Positions 54,123 through 64,000 of a stretch of 64,000 nt of DNA are shown here, piece after piece. Made by a program: the position numbers and the translations under genes. A model generated the notes under the pieces. It saw nothing but the letters and a program-made list of their open reading frames with translations. It made no database searches and was not told the origin of the DNA. The stretch covers positions 62,001-126,000 of the IMG/VR virus record IMGVR_UViG_3300046323_000587. The stretch is one strand, 5' to 3'. Each line of letters starts with the position of its first letter. The first letter of the stretch is position 1. This stretch comes from a virus.

Positions 54123-57100
54123 TTAGCAATCTTTTATTACACTTGTAGCATCAGAGTTTAAATATAAATCATATATATCTTCTAAACTATCTTCATCAAA
54201 CTCTATGGTAGAACTAACAGGTGTAGAATCAAATAAGATATTTTTATTGAAAGTAAATCCTTCAATAACTTGATTAGAAGAAGCTTTATTTATTATACTT
54301 AAAGCCATTACAAAGTTAAACAATTTTTGATTAGTTTCACTATCAATGGTATTATACTGTGATAATAAATTTAATAAATTGTATTTATTTTGAATAGTTT
54401 TTATTTCTACTTTATTTAATGGTTGTCTATTATTAGGTTTATTTAATTGGTTTCTTAATTCAGTTACTTGATCTAATAAAGTATTTTTATATTCTTCTGT
54501 AATGTTAAAAAGGTTTGTAATATAATCTTGCAATCTAGTAAAAATATTTAAAGTTCTTGTATCAAGATTTTCTGTATTTAAAGGTATTTGAGGGTCAATT
54601 ACATTAAATTGAGATTTATTTAATTGACTTACTTTTTCAATATCTTGTTCTAATAAAATCTCTTCAGTAGTATTAAATAAACTATTTACAATCTTTTCTT
54701 TTAAATCGTTTAAGTTTGGTTTAATAAATTTTATACTTTGAATTTTTATACCTTCAATTTTATCTTCTTTGAAACTCACAGCAGTTTGTTTTTCTGAACC
54801 TTCTTTACCTGTAATAAAAACCCAACCACCTAAATCTTGTGAATCTAATAAAGATAAAGGATTACCAATAAATTTAATTTTTTCGTATGTTGGAACATCT
54901 TTATTAGCAAAATAGAATTCTTCTTGTACTTTAATAAAATTAGAAGACTTACCTTCTCTATAAACTTCTCTTTTTGGATCATCTTTAACAGGAATTGAGC
55001 TACTTAAATAATTTAATACAATATTCATAGTGTTAAATTCCATTGTTCCTTCTACTGTTGGAATAAATTTAACAAAATCAATATGATATTTTTCTGGAAG
55101 AATACTTGCAAAACTAGATTTACTTGAACCAAACTTGCTTGTAATAAGAGAATACCAAGCAAACATATCAGTAATGTTGTAAGACCTTTGAGAAGTGTAA
55201 TCAACTACTGTTTTACCTTTATTAATATCTTGCTCTGTAATAGTAAATAGTTCATTACCTTCTGAATCTTTTGTTACTGTAAAATATAATCCTTGAATAA
55301 GTTCAAAAGCTTTTTTCATATTTACTGTAACTGGATTTATATCATTATTCATTTCTGAATCAGCAAAAGCAACTAATGGCTGAATTAAGATATTAACTTC
55401 TTTATTCAAATAATTTGTTGCTTCTTTTGGAACAAGACTATTTAATACAGTTTTATAGAAGAAATCTATTCTTTCTTGTGGACTTTTAAAATCTAATTCA
55501 CCATCTTTATCAAAAGGTAAATAATTTGAATTATTGCTTGAAATTCTCAGAAAATCTTTTAAGGGATTAAAGAAATGTTCTCTAAAACTATTAAAGAACT
55601 CTTCTCTATTAGTTTGACTGTTTAAAGATTGTTTATTGAAATCTGTTTGAAAATCATCTGTTTCTTTTCCAGTTATAACAAAAATTGGATTGTCTTTTGA
55701 ATTAGATTTCTTTTCAATATATTTTTCAGTTATTACACTATATATGTGGTCTAATATAGAACTAAATTCAACATCAGTTAAGTTAGGCAACTTACCATTC
55801 TTTCCTCTAAAATTTTGTAGGTTTTCAACTAGATTTGTAAGTTCTCTGAATACAAAACTCTTATTTTGCATAATATCATAAATCATTGAATGTTGTGTAA
55901 AATAGTTTTTAAAATGTTGATTTACTTCTAATGAATATAAAATAGGGAAAGCTTTTTTAGTTAAGTTACTATATTCAATATGATATTGTCTATACCAAGC
56001 AATGTTTTCATTAGATTTAGTGATTTCTGAAAGATTATTTGGATTATCTATTGGTTGTTTATTAAATAAATAAAAGTTAAATATTCTAGGATTGTATTTT
56101 TTAGTTATTCCATTTGATATAACTTCCATTTCAGTTTCATTTTTTCTTGGATTTAATAAGATATCTTTAATTTTAGCTAACTCATTTGGTGAAATATTAT
56201 CAGTTATATGATCTATAAAAGAGTTTTCAGTCATAGATATTCTCTGTTCAAGTGAAGCAGCTTCTTTTTCTTTATTTGTCAATAATTCCATTTGTTCTTT
56301 ATTTCTATAATCAATAAAAGGAACACCAAATTTAGTTTTATGAAATTTCTCGTAAGATTCATTAATAAAAGTTTCAATAGTATTATTAAAAGAGAAGTGA
56401 TCTTGAAAAGTTCCCTTATGACTTTGATTGATTCCTAACATTTTACCAAACATATTAAACTCCATTCCAACTTCAATCAATCCAACAAATTCTTTTAGTT
56501 TATATAAAGCTGTAGAATCTAGATTTTGAGTTCTATATAACCATTTATAAAAGTTTATTTCCCAAGTATTTCTACTACTTTTAGGTATATAATCTGTACT
56601 AGATAAAAGTCTTTTTTCGTATAAAATTATATTTTTTAAAGAATCTTTTTTTAATATAGAAAGTATATAAGAGTTATCAATTGTTTCAATTTCTTCTGTA
56701 TCTTTAAACCCATCAAATTTTTCTAGTAGTTTCTTTACTTTAATAGGTTTGTTTACTCTATAAGCAATTCTTAAAATATTCTGAATATCGTCAATTTCTG
56801 CAACAGATAATACACTTTTAGTAGTAGCGTTTTTCTTAAAATTTAATGTAAATTTATGTTTTTCTCCTTCAATATTACTAGAATGTTCAAACACCAGAAG
56901 AGATTTAACTTTTAAGTCTATTAGTTCTTTAATAGAATGTCCTGACTTAGTAATAAATAAATTATCATATTCATCAAACTCAATGTCAGCTAAAGTTTTT
57001 TCTTCAAGTTTTTTAATCAGTGAGCTATAAGTGTGTAAGAAGTCATTACTATTATCAGCAGCAACTTGTTTTGTTTTTCCATAAGAAGTTATACTATACT

Positions 57101-60100
57101 TATCATTTTCTATTTTAAGTCCAGGTACAGTAGCATACCTACCTACAACATCACCAATTTTATCAGAATTACCGTAAGTATGTATATCTGTTGATTTAGC
57201 TAATTCTTTAAATATAATATCAGCTTCTGGTGAAATTAAAATAGAGATGATATCTTCAACAGGTGTACCTAATGCAGTCAAAGCAGAAAATGTAGAAGCA
57301 GTATAAGAATTTAAATTCAATTTACCTAAAATCATTTCTTTTGCATTATCAGTTGCAGCAGACACAGCTTGAGAGATAGTTTCCCAAGCAGAAGAATCTA
57401 ATATAGTTTTAGATAAATAGAAAGCTCTTAATGTAGAAACTTCTTCTTCAATTGCTTTTTCTAGTTCTTCTCCTTTTAAACCTTTGGCAATTAATTTTTC
57501 TCTAATTTTAATTTTATTGTTACCAAATGTATCTTGCATATCTTTAGTAAGCTCATCAAAAGAACCTTTAAGTGTATCTGTAGAAATTTTTTCAAAATCT
57601 TCACCTCCTTCAGATAAAATTAATTTCACTGAAGTAAACATAGCTGAATCAATATGAAAACTTGCATTCTCCATAAATTCTTTCATAAATTTAAGTTGTT
57701 CTCCAAGTTGATTTAATCTTTTAGTTTCTTGCTCAGTTTTATTAGATTTACCTAATAATTTATCATACTCTTTCTGTTGTTTAGATTCATTTAACTTTAA
57801 ATTAGATGCAGAACTATAAAACTTAGGTACACCATCTTTATCAGTAACTTTAATAGCAGAAGCAGTAAAATCTTTTAATTTAGCTCCGTCTGACATATTA
57901 GTTCTAACAAAAGTTTGTTTAGGTACAAATACAAATCTTGAATCTGCATTTTTCATTGCTAGCATACTTGCATTAAAATAAATAGCATAAGCTTTCATAT
58001 CTTGTGCAAATATACCAGTTAATGATTTACCATCTCTATTTAAAGCAACCATAATAGCTTGATCCATTGAAGAGAATTGAGAAAAAGTTAATTTACCTTT
58101 AACAGATTTTTTAGATTGTGCTTGCATTGAATCCATTGAAATAGGTGAATTAGCTTGTACTCCATTTGCAGGATGTGTAATAATATCATACAATCTCTGA
58201 CTTATATAATTCTTATAAGCTTTTTGCCTGTATTGATTAGCTTTAAGCTTTTTTTCTTTAATAACTTTAATAGAATCTCCTTCAATAAGTTTACCTTTTT
58301 CATCTGTACTAGAAAGTTTTATACGAAATCTTTTAGGAAGAAATTGATCACTTTCAATAAAATCAACATCTAATTCTAAATCAAATGTTTCAGGTCTGCT
58401 TAAATCTATATCTTTATTCCATTTAATAAATTCACCTCTGTCAAAAGCAAATGCCATAATATTGAGTTTATCAATATCATAATCCGAACCTTGGAACCAA
58501 AGCATTTCTAATGGGTGATATACGGCATTACCTAAATCATTTTGAAATCCAACAACTTTCATACCAACATAAGACTGCATACCTTGTGCAGGAATACGAG
58601 CTCCAACCATCTCAAGAGATTTTTGAAAAGCTAGATATTTTTCTTTTGCTTTTTGTTGTAAAGATTCTTGAGTTTTAGAAGGCACAGTAAAATAAGTTTC
58701 TGATAGATTTTTGATCTTTTCTTCAACCATTATTAAAGTGTTATCAGATTGTTTAAAACTTTGATTAGTAGATAATAGTTTTTCTTCTTTTTGTTGTTGA
58801 AGTATTAATTGAAATTTTTGATTGTCTATTATAGAAATCTGATATTCTATTTCATCAAGTTTAGTTTGGTTTTTTGTATTAGATTTAGTTTCTAATAAAC
58901 TTAACCTTTCAATATCAATAGAATTAATTTTAGTTTGTAAGCCTTTTAATAAAGTTTTAGAAGATTTAATTGTATTATTTAATAGCCTGTTTGTTTCAGT
59001 AGCTTTATCTTTAAAAGTATTTAAATTTTTTAGTTGTTTATCTAAATCAATCAAATACTTTTTACCAGTTTTCTTAATTTCTTTTGCTTTCCAATCTCTT
59101 TCAAATCTAATGTAAAAATAATTTTCATTATACTGATCAATAGTGTAACCTTCTTCTAAATTAAATTGCGTTTTATACATTGAATCGATAATAACTTCAC
59201 AAGGATCAGTTTTATATCCCTCATCTGATAGATGTTTTTGTAATTTAGCTGTAGCAAATCTCCACATAATGTTAGAAAAAGATAATTTTGCTTTTGCTTC
59301 TTTATATAGCTTATAATCTGCACTATTTTGAAGTTCAACTTCTGAATCAGAATTTTTTGCTAATTGTTTATTTTTTTCTATGATTGCTTCAAGCTTTTCG
59401 TATACTTTAATAGCATTTTCTAAATCATTCTTAGTTTTTCTTACTTCTTCCATTAAAGGGTTAGTAAAACTTGCAATATTCCCTTCTTCATCAACTACGG
59501 TATCAGTCAAATATTCCCTATTTCCATCAATATCTCTATAATAACCAGTCCATTTTAAATTTCTAGATTTTAATGTTTTATAAGCTGGTGTTCCTTGATT
59601 TTCTTTAATCCATTTAGAATATACTTCTTGTGTACCTACTTCATCTTTTTCTAGTACTTTACCATTCAATACACTTCCAGCTGGAAAATCATATACTTTA
59701 ACAACATTATGACTTGGTGTCATAACCATTTGATTACCTGTGAATTTATGACGAATACCTTTCTTAGAAAAATCAGAAGCTAATTGAACAAATATACCAT
59801 TAAATACACTTTTATGTGAAATAAGGCTATTTACAGAAATTTTATCTTCATGTTTATCGTTATATTTATTTACAGCTTCAATTAATCTTGCAGTGCTACC
59901 TGATTTCTGATTAGCAATTACATCTTCACAAAAAGCACGAAATACTTCAACACCTTCTTCTTCTTTTGAAGGGTCTAATACAGTTTTCCATTCTTTAAGA
60001 TTAGAATCACCTAATTTAGCTAAACCTAATGCAACTTCATTTGCTAGTTCGCTTGTGTGCCCTTCAAGAAAGTTAGCTTGTAAAATTTGAGAAATTACAC

Positions 60101-63100
60101 TAATGACAGCTTCATCAGATTCGTGCTCTGTTGCAGTCTGTAATTTTAATCCTGTTGTCTCTGTAACAAAGAATGAATTATTTAATTCTTCTTGTGTAGC
60201 ACTGTAAAACCTTTCTTGTGTTATACCTCCTGGCTGTTGAGCTTTAGCAGAAGAAGGGTATCTCATAAAACTAACATAGAAATCTCTAGCTCCAGGAAAT
60301 TGTTGTTCAATTACAGGAAATACATCATTAACAATAACTTCCGCAATATCATTTGAAGCTCTGTTAATATTTTGATATACTCCATTTATTTTATTGATTT
60401 CAGAATCTCCTTTATCAGGTATTATAGAAGTTATTCTAGGTTGAAATCCTTCTAAACTCCCATTATTTTTTTCTTTGTATTCTTGTTCTAATTCAGAATA
60501 AGTTTTTCCATTAGCTAAATAAACCATCATTTCAAAATAGTTATTGAATGAAACTCCACTAATAGAATCCATATATTCAATAAATTTATAGTCTTGACTA
60601 AATCTATAAATTGGTTTACTCAATGAAATATTTAATACAACTTTTTCAAGAAAAGGGATAGAGTGCATCTTTTTAGTAGCTTCATAAAAATTATGGTTTC
60701 CTGCTTCATTTAATTTAGTTTGTTCAATAGATTCAGCTGTCATAAAGTGAATTGCACTTTTATCTAGTATTCTACCTCCAAAGAACCCATCTGCCAAAAT
60801 TTGAATAAATTTAGATGTACCACTTACAACTTGTCCGTGTTCTCCTCCTAATGCTTTTTGTAATACAACTCTTGCTAACACTCCACCAACTTGAGCTCCA
60901 TCAGCAATATCTTGATCTGTTTTAATTTCTCCTGCATTAGATTTCATTGGAATTTTATTGTTTCCAGGGTCAACCATAATTACTAACATCTCATTTTTGA
61001 GTCCTAGAGAATTATTCATAATAGTTCTCTCATTTCCTGTTGCAGTTTCAGTAACCATTCTTTTTACTCCATCTGTAAAAGAAGCATTAATACTTGTTGG
61101 AAGTATTTTAGTGAACATAAATTCATTATATAATGATAATAAATCTGAATCACTGTTTATAGTATCAGTATAATCAACTAAAGAACTAATTTCATTTAAT
61201 TGAATAAGTTTATTTTTAATAACTTCATTTTCTAGATTTATATCTTTTAAAAACGAATTAAACTCTTTTTTTAATGTAGATATGTTATTATATATATCCC
61301 ATTTAACTTTCTTAGCCTCTCTATCAAATGTACTTCCACTAGAACCCAATCTTAATTGTGAACCATACATAGAGTGCATTAAATAGAACAATTCAAAGAA
61401 TTTATTTGGAATTATCTCACCTGTTTTTTCAACTACAACACTTGTTTTATAAGCAGTAATATACTGAGAATTACCTCTTTTATCTGTTACAGATTGATTA
61501 TCTTGAAAATCTTCTAAATACGTCATTGCTGACTCATTTTCTGATAAAGCTAGTAAAGTTCTTAATTGTTTCACATTAGGTAAATGTCTATAGTCATCTA
61601 ATGTTTTAGCAAATTCAGGTAAGCCTATTTTTAAAAATATATCTTTTGATTTTTCTAATTCAGTTGCATAATTTATATTATGAAATTGCTCATAACTATC
61701 AGCATTATTTAAAGTTTTCATATACAACAGTAAATCAGGTTTAATCACTATTCCTGAAACATCTTCATTTAAACTATTCTTAGTTTTATATACAGTATAA
61801 ACAGAATTTTTTTCAGCTTGTGCTTTCCAGAATATTTTATCTTGATAATTAGCCATTACATTTTTATCTAATTTACCTTCTAAACCAGATAATATAGTAT
61901 TGATTTTATATAAAATATTTACATATTTATCAGGATCAGAATGATCTAAATCAGAAGAAAAATAATTTACAGAATTTTCATCTTCTTCATTAAATACTTC
62001 TGATTTTAAATCATTCATTTGTTTTTCTAGAAGTTGTTTTTCATCAATAGATAGATTAGACTTAGAAGTTTGTATTAAATAGTTTAAAAATCCAGAACCA
62101 TTTTGTTCTTGATGAAGTTCTTGTAATTTAGCTACTTTTGCTTCATCGGATAAATCTTTAAATCTTGGATCTTTTATTGCTTCTAAATAAGAAAGCATTG
62201 CCTCTATGTGAGATGTTGAAGTAATATCAAAAGATAAATAAGTATAACAAAGTTTACGAGCAAGAGAATTAAAGTGTTTTTGTTGAGAAGTTCTATTTTT
62301 CTCTCTTAAAGCAACTAAAGAAGTCAATCCTTCTATATTAGGTTTTACAGTAGGTACATAGTTAGTAGGTTTATCTGCGTAAGTATTAGGGTTAAGAATA
62401 AATTCAAAAGTATTCTTCTTCAATGCTTCAGCCATTTTTAAATAGAAGAATATATCTATATTAACAAGAGCTGTTTCATCTTTATCTAAATCTTTATTTT
62501 GTTTTACTTTATCAGTTGATTTTTGTAATACTCCGTCAATTAAACTTACATAACGATAAGAATCTGACTCTGTAAAGAATAGATTATTAGCTAGAACTGA
62601 ATTAAATATAGAATTAGCTAAACCTAAACTACTTAATTTAGTATTTGTTGCTTTTGTTACAGCTAAATCTTGTGTAAAAGATAATGCTAATGCAAAATTA
62701 ATGCTTGTAGGCACATTTGAATCTTTAACATTTCTTGTTACTGTACTTGTTTTACTAACATCAATAATAGAAGTATCTTCATTTGTTAGTAAATCGTTTA
62801 GTCTTATACCAATAAAATTAGAATAAGTTTCTCCATTTTTAGTTAAACGAACTAATCTATTGTTATTATTCTTTTTATTAATTTCTATAAAAGGTTTAAT
62901 ACTATCAATAACAGTATTTTGGTCTTGAATTCTTTTTAATAACAAACTTGCTATTTTATATTGTAAATGAAAAATACTTCTATGTTTTTTATCTTCAAAG
63001 TTTGTAGAATCTTCTCTATAATCTAAATTTTCATCTCCATAAATTTCTATAATATAGCTTCTTAATAATTTTGGATTGTTTTTTAATTTTTCTATTCTAT

Positions 63101-64000
63101 TGCCTGGAACATAAGTAGCTAGTTGATTTATGCATTTATCATAGTCTTTTTTATTAAAATTCTCCCAAATAGTGTTTTTATTACTAGAAAGAGTTTCTAA
63201 TAAATTAGTATAATACTCTTTATTTTTTTCTATTAATTGGTCTATATTAAGTTTATTGCTTGTACGAGGATTTTTAAATTTTAAATCTCCAATTAACTTA
63301 TTTGCAAAACGTTCTCTTAGATTTTTAATATAACCTTGACCTTTATATTTATCTTCTATTACAATTGAAGCAGATGCACTTCCAGTAAGTTTTACCGCTA
63401 CATAAGAGATATTACTAGCAGTTTTAAAATCAATTAACATTGGAATCAATAGTTGTTCAGATTCACCCGTTTCTAATAAAGCTCTATACATTGAAATAGA
63501 GTTATTACTTACATCTAATGAAAAATATTTATCATAAAGAGCTTTTAATAAATTAAATTGAGTTTCTTGTAAGTTTAAACTATTATTCTCTAAAACAGAT
63601 TTTATATTTTGTCTGAATATTTCTATATCTCCAATAGAAGTTAAAGGTTTCAATCCTGCTACTTCATAATCTATCTCCATTTGTTGAAAAGCCTCTTTTC
63701 TTAATAACTCACTGTTTTTATTTAATAGCAATTCAGCTTTATTTTTAGCTTCTCCAAATATGTTAGCAATCTCTCTAAAAGTAAGATAAGATTCTCCTGT
63801 TGAGATATTAGACAACATTAATTGACCAATAGAAGAGAATTTATGGTGTTCAACATTATCTTCATTTGAATAGTTATCTTTAATTGTAAGACTTTTATCT
63901 GAATGTACTTCTCCTTTACCATTAATAGAAACTATTCTATCAAAAGTTGCATTTACTAACCCTGTAAAATTATTATGAATAACTTTCAATAGATTTTCTA
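54123..64000 (-). CDS. Virion RNA polymerase (DxDxD type), 5' end beyond the window
   Basis: At least 3288 residues; the frame is open to the window edge and the first possible start is a TTG at 63989, so the true start is probably outside. Numbered from that TTG, the metal-binding loop GSDYDIDKLN has D1836, D1838 and D1840. It is preceded by ARIPAQGMQSYVGMKVVGF and HPLEMLWF, in the order of the beta'-type double-psi barrel of cellular RNA polymerases and the crAss-like single-chain enzyme. GGVLARVV and GGEHGQVVSG upstream may belong to the second barrel. Known relatives are packaged, injected and transcribe early genes. The long helical ends are unassigned. Confidence 0.85.
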   Translation of the reverse strand, partial: ENLLKVIHNNFTGLVNATFDRIVSINGKGEVHSDKSLTIKDNYSNEDNVEHHKFSSIGQLMLSNISTGESYLTFREIANIFGEAKNKAELLLNKNSELLRKEAFQQMEIDYEVAGLKPLTSIGDIEIFRQNIKSVLENNSLNLQETQFNLLKALYDKYFSLDVSNNSISMYRALLETGESEQLLIPMLIDFKTASNISYVAVKLTGSASASIVIEDKYKGQGYIKNLRERFANKLIGDLKFKNPRTSNKLNIDQLIEKNKEYYTNLLETLSSNKNTIWENFNKKDYDKCINQLATYVPGNRIEKLKNNPKLLRSYIIEIYGDENLDYREDSTNFEDKKHRSIFHLQYKIASLLLKRIQDQNTVIDSIKPFIEINKKNNNNRLVRLTKNGETYSNFIGIRLNDLLTNEDTSIIDVSKTSTVTRNVKDSNVPTSINFALALSFTQDLAVTKATNTKLSSLGLANSIFNSVLANNLFFTESDSYRYVSLIDGVLQKSTDKVKQNKDLDKDETALVNIDIFFYLKMAEALKKNTFEFILNPNTYADKPTNYVPTVKPNIEGLTSLVALREKNRTSQQKHFNSLARKLCYTYLSFDITSTSHIEAMLSYLEAIKDPRFKDLSDEAKVAKLQELHQEQNGSGFLNYLIQTSKSNLSIDEKQLLEKQMNDLKSEVFNEEDENSVNYFSSDLDHSDPDKYVNILYKINTILSGLEGKLDKNVMANYQDKIFWKAQAEKNSVYTVYKTKNSLNEDVSGIVIKPDLLLYMKTLNNADSYEQFHNINYATELEKSKDIFLKIGLPEFAKTLDDYRHLPNVKQLRTLLALSENESAMTYLEDFQDNQSVTDKRGNSQYITAYKTSVVVEKTGEIIPNKFFELFYLMHSMYGSQLRLGSSGSTFDREAKKVKWDIYNNISTLKKEFNSFLKDINLENEVIKNKLIQLNEISSLVDYTDTINSDSDLLSLYNEFMFTKILPTSINASFTDGVKRMVTETATGNERTIMNNSLGLKNEMLVIMVDPGNNKIPMKSNAGEIKTDQDIADGAQVGGVLARVVLQKALGGEHGQVVSGTSKFIQILADGFFGGRILDKSAIHFMTAESIEQTKLNEAGNHNFYEATKKMHSIPFLEKVVLNISLSKPIYRFSQDYKFIEYMDSISGVSFNNYFEMMVYLANGKTYSELEQEYKEKNNGSLEGFQPRITSIIPDKGDSEINKINGVYQNINRASNDIAEVIVNDVFPVIEQQFPGARDFYVSFMRYPSSAKAQQPGGITQERFYSATQEELNNSFFVTETTGLKLQTATEHESDEAVISVISQILQANFLEGHTSELANEVALGLAKLGDSNLKEWKTVLDPSKEEEGVEVFRAFCEDVIANQKSGSTARLIEAVNKYNDKHEDKISVNSLISHKSVFNGIFVQLASDFSKKGIRHKFTGNQMVMTPSHNVVKVYDFPAGSVLNGKVLEKDEVGTQEVYSKWIKENQGTPAYKTLKSRNLKWTGYYRDIDGNREYLTDTVVDEEGNIASFTNPLMEEVRKTKNDLENAIKVYEKLEAIIEKNKQLAKNSDSEVELQNSADYKLYKEAKAKLSFSNIMWRFATAKLQKHLSDEGYKTDPCEVIIDSMYKTQFNLEEGYTIDQYNENYFYIRFERDWKAKEIKKTGKKYLIDLDKQLKNLNTFKDKATETNRLLNNTIKSSKTLLKGLQTKINSIDIERLSLLETKSNTKNQTKLDEIEYQISIIDNQKFQLILQQQKEEKLLSTNQSFKQSDNTLIMVEEKIKNLSETYFTVPSKTQESLQQKAKEKYLAFQKSLEMVGARIPAQGMQSYVGMKVVGFQNDLGNAVYHPLEMLWFQGSDYDIDKLNIMAFAFDRGEFIKWNKDIDLSRPETFDLELDVDFIESDQFLPKRFRIKLSSTDEKGKLIEGDSIKVIKEKKLKANQYRQKAYKNYISQRLYDIITHPANGVQANSPISMDSMQAQSKKSVKGKLTFSQFSSMDQAIMVALNRDGKSLTGIFAQDMKAYAIYFNASMLAMKNADSRFVFVPKQTFVRTNMSDGAKLKDFTASAIKVTDKDGVPKFYSSASNLKLNESKQQKEYDKLLGKSNKTEQETKRLNQLGEQLKFMKEFMENASFHIDSAMFTSVKLILSEGGEDFEKISTDTLKGSFDELTKDMQDTFGNNKIKIREKLIAKGLKGEELEKAIEEEVSTLRAFYLSKTILDSSAWETISQAVSAATDNAKEMILGKLNLNSYTASTFSALTALGTPVEDIISILISPEADIIFKELAKSTDIHTYGNSDKIGDVVGRYATVPGLKIENDKYSITSYGKTKQVAADNSNDFLHTYSSLIKKLEEKTLADIEFDEYDNLFITKSGHSIKELIDLKVKSLLVFEHSSNIEGEKHKFTLNFKKNATTKSVLSVAEIDDIQNILRIAYRVNKPIKVKKLLEKFDGFKDTEEIETIDNSYILSILKKDSLKNIILYEKRLLSSTDYIPKSSRNTWEINFYKWLYRTQNLDSTALYKLKEFVGLIEVGMEFNMFGKMLGINQSHKGTFQDHFSFNNTIETFINESYEKFHKTKFGVPFIDYRNKEQMELLTNKEKEAASLEQRISMTENSFIDHITDNISPNELAKIKDILLNPRKNETEMEVISNGITKKYNPRIFNFYLFNKQPIDNPNNLSEITKSNENIAWYRQYHIEYSNLTKKAFPILYSLEVNQHFKNYFTQHSMIYDIMQNKSFVFRELTNLVENLQNFRGKNGKLPNLTDVEFSSILDHIYSVITEKYIEKKSNSKDNPIFVITGKETDDFQTDFNKQSLNSQTNREEFFNSFREHFFNPLKDFLRISSNNSNYLPFDKDGELDFKSPQERIDFFYKTVLNSLVPKEATNYLNKEVNILIQPLVAFADSEMNNDINPVTVNMKKAFELIQGLYFTVTKDSEGNELFTITEQDINKGKTVVDYTSQRSYNITDMFAWYSLITSKFGSSKSSFASILPEKYHIDFVKFIPTVEGTMEFNTMNIVLNYLSSSIPVKDDPKREVYREGKSSNFIKVQEEFYFANKDVPTYEKIKFIGNPLSLLDSQDLGGWVFITGKEGSEKQTAVSFKEDKIEGIKIQSIKFIKPNLNDLKEKIVNSLFNTTEEILLEQDIEKVSQLNKSQFNVIDPQIPLNTENLDTRTLNIFTRLQDYITNLFNITEEYKNTLLDQVTELRNQLNKPNNRQPLNKVEIKTIQNKYNLLNLLSQYNTIDSETNQKLFNFVMALSIINKASSNQVIEGFTFNKNILFDSTPVSSTIEFDEDSLEDIYDLYLNSDATSVIKDC

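Noticed and set aside
63989-64000. TTG at 63989 as true start of the RNA polymerase gene
   Set aside because: The frame stays open to the window end with no stop, so the gene most likely continues beyond it.

Overview
The window is a strongly AT-rich (by eye about three quarters A+T), gene-dense stretch of a tailed-phage genome. The best fit is a crAss-like phage (Crassvirales) of a Bacteroidota host. Evidence: (i) a giant minus-strand protein carries the RNA-polymerase metal-binding signature DYDID, as in the single-chain virion RNA polymerases of crAss-like phages; (ii) it is followed by multi-thousand-residue 'polyvalent' proteins that mix peptidase, nuclease, helicase, ADP-ribosyltransferase-like, AlkB and SLOG domains; (iii) the genome has two opposed arms, with replication genes on one; (iv) almost all genes start without a Shine-Dalgarno sequence, after A/T-rich leaders, as is usual in Bacteroidota. 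No tRNA, CRISPR array, integrase or capsid/tail structural gene was recognised. Both window edges cut through the genome.

Layout. 1-9.2 kb (plus strand, one holin-like gene on the minus strand): small genes of unknown function, several overlapping by 4-17 bases, likely accessory or host-takeover functions. 9.3-19.9 kb: replication module with a family A DNA polymerase split by a 318-nt group I intron, DnaB-like helicase, Sak4/AAA_24-like ATPase and a TOPRIM primase. 20.3-26.3 kb: rIIA/rIIB-like pair, endonuclease VII-like HNH protein, 5'-3' exonuclease and small genes. 26.3-30.1 kb: class I ribonucleotide reductase, whose large subunit carries a mini-intein directly before its catalytic radical cysteine. 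30.2-35.4 kb: an SF2 helicase-like protein, a 329-bp non-coding gap with twin 59-nt RNA-like hairpins, an SF1 helicase, a small basic protein and a ferritin-like protein. A symmetric terminator at 35.416-35.445 kb separates the arms. 35.5-64 kb (minus strand): five genes read leftward from the window edge, encoding the RNA polymerase (>=3288 residues, open at the edge), an AlkB-SLOG protein (1446), a protease/ART/helicase protein (2342), a 478-residue protein and a protease/nuclease protein (1824).

How it works together (inference). By analogy with crAss-like phages, the giant minus-strand proteins would be packaged in the virion and injected, with the RNA polymerase transcribing the early arm. 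The plus-strand arm then supplies replication: primase, DnaB, PolA, separate 5'-3' exonuclease, annealing-type ATPase, helicases and dNTP synthesis. The polymerase and the reductase each depend on a self-removing element inserted into the catalytic core. The least explained parts are the twin covarying hairpins at 32.1-32.3 kb, the AlkB-SLOG virion protein with its duplicated linker, and the cluster of unknown genes at 1-9 kb.
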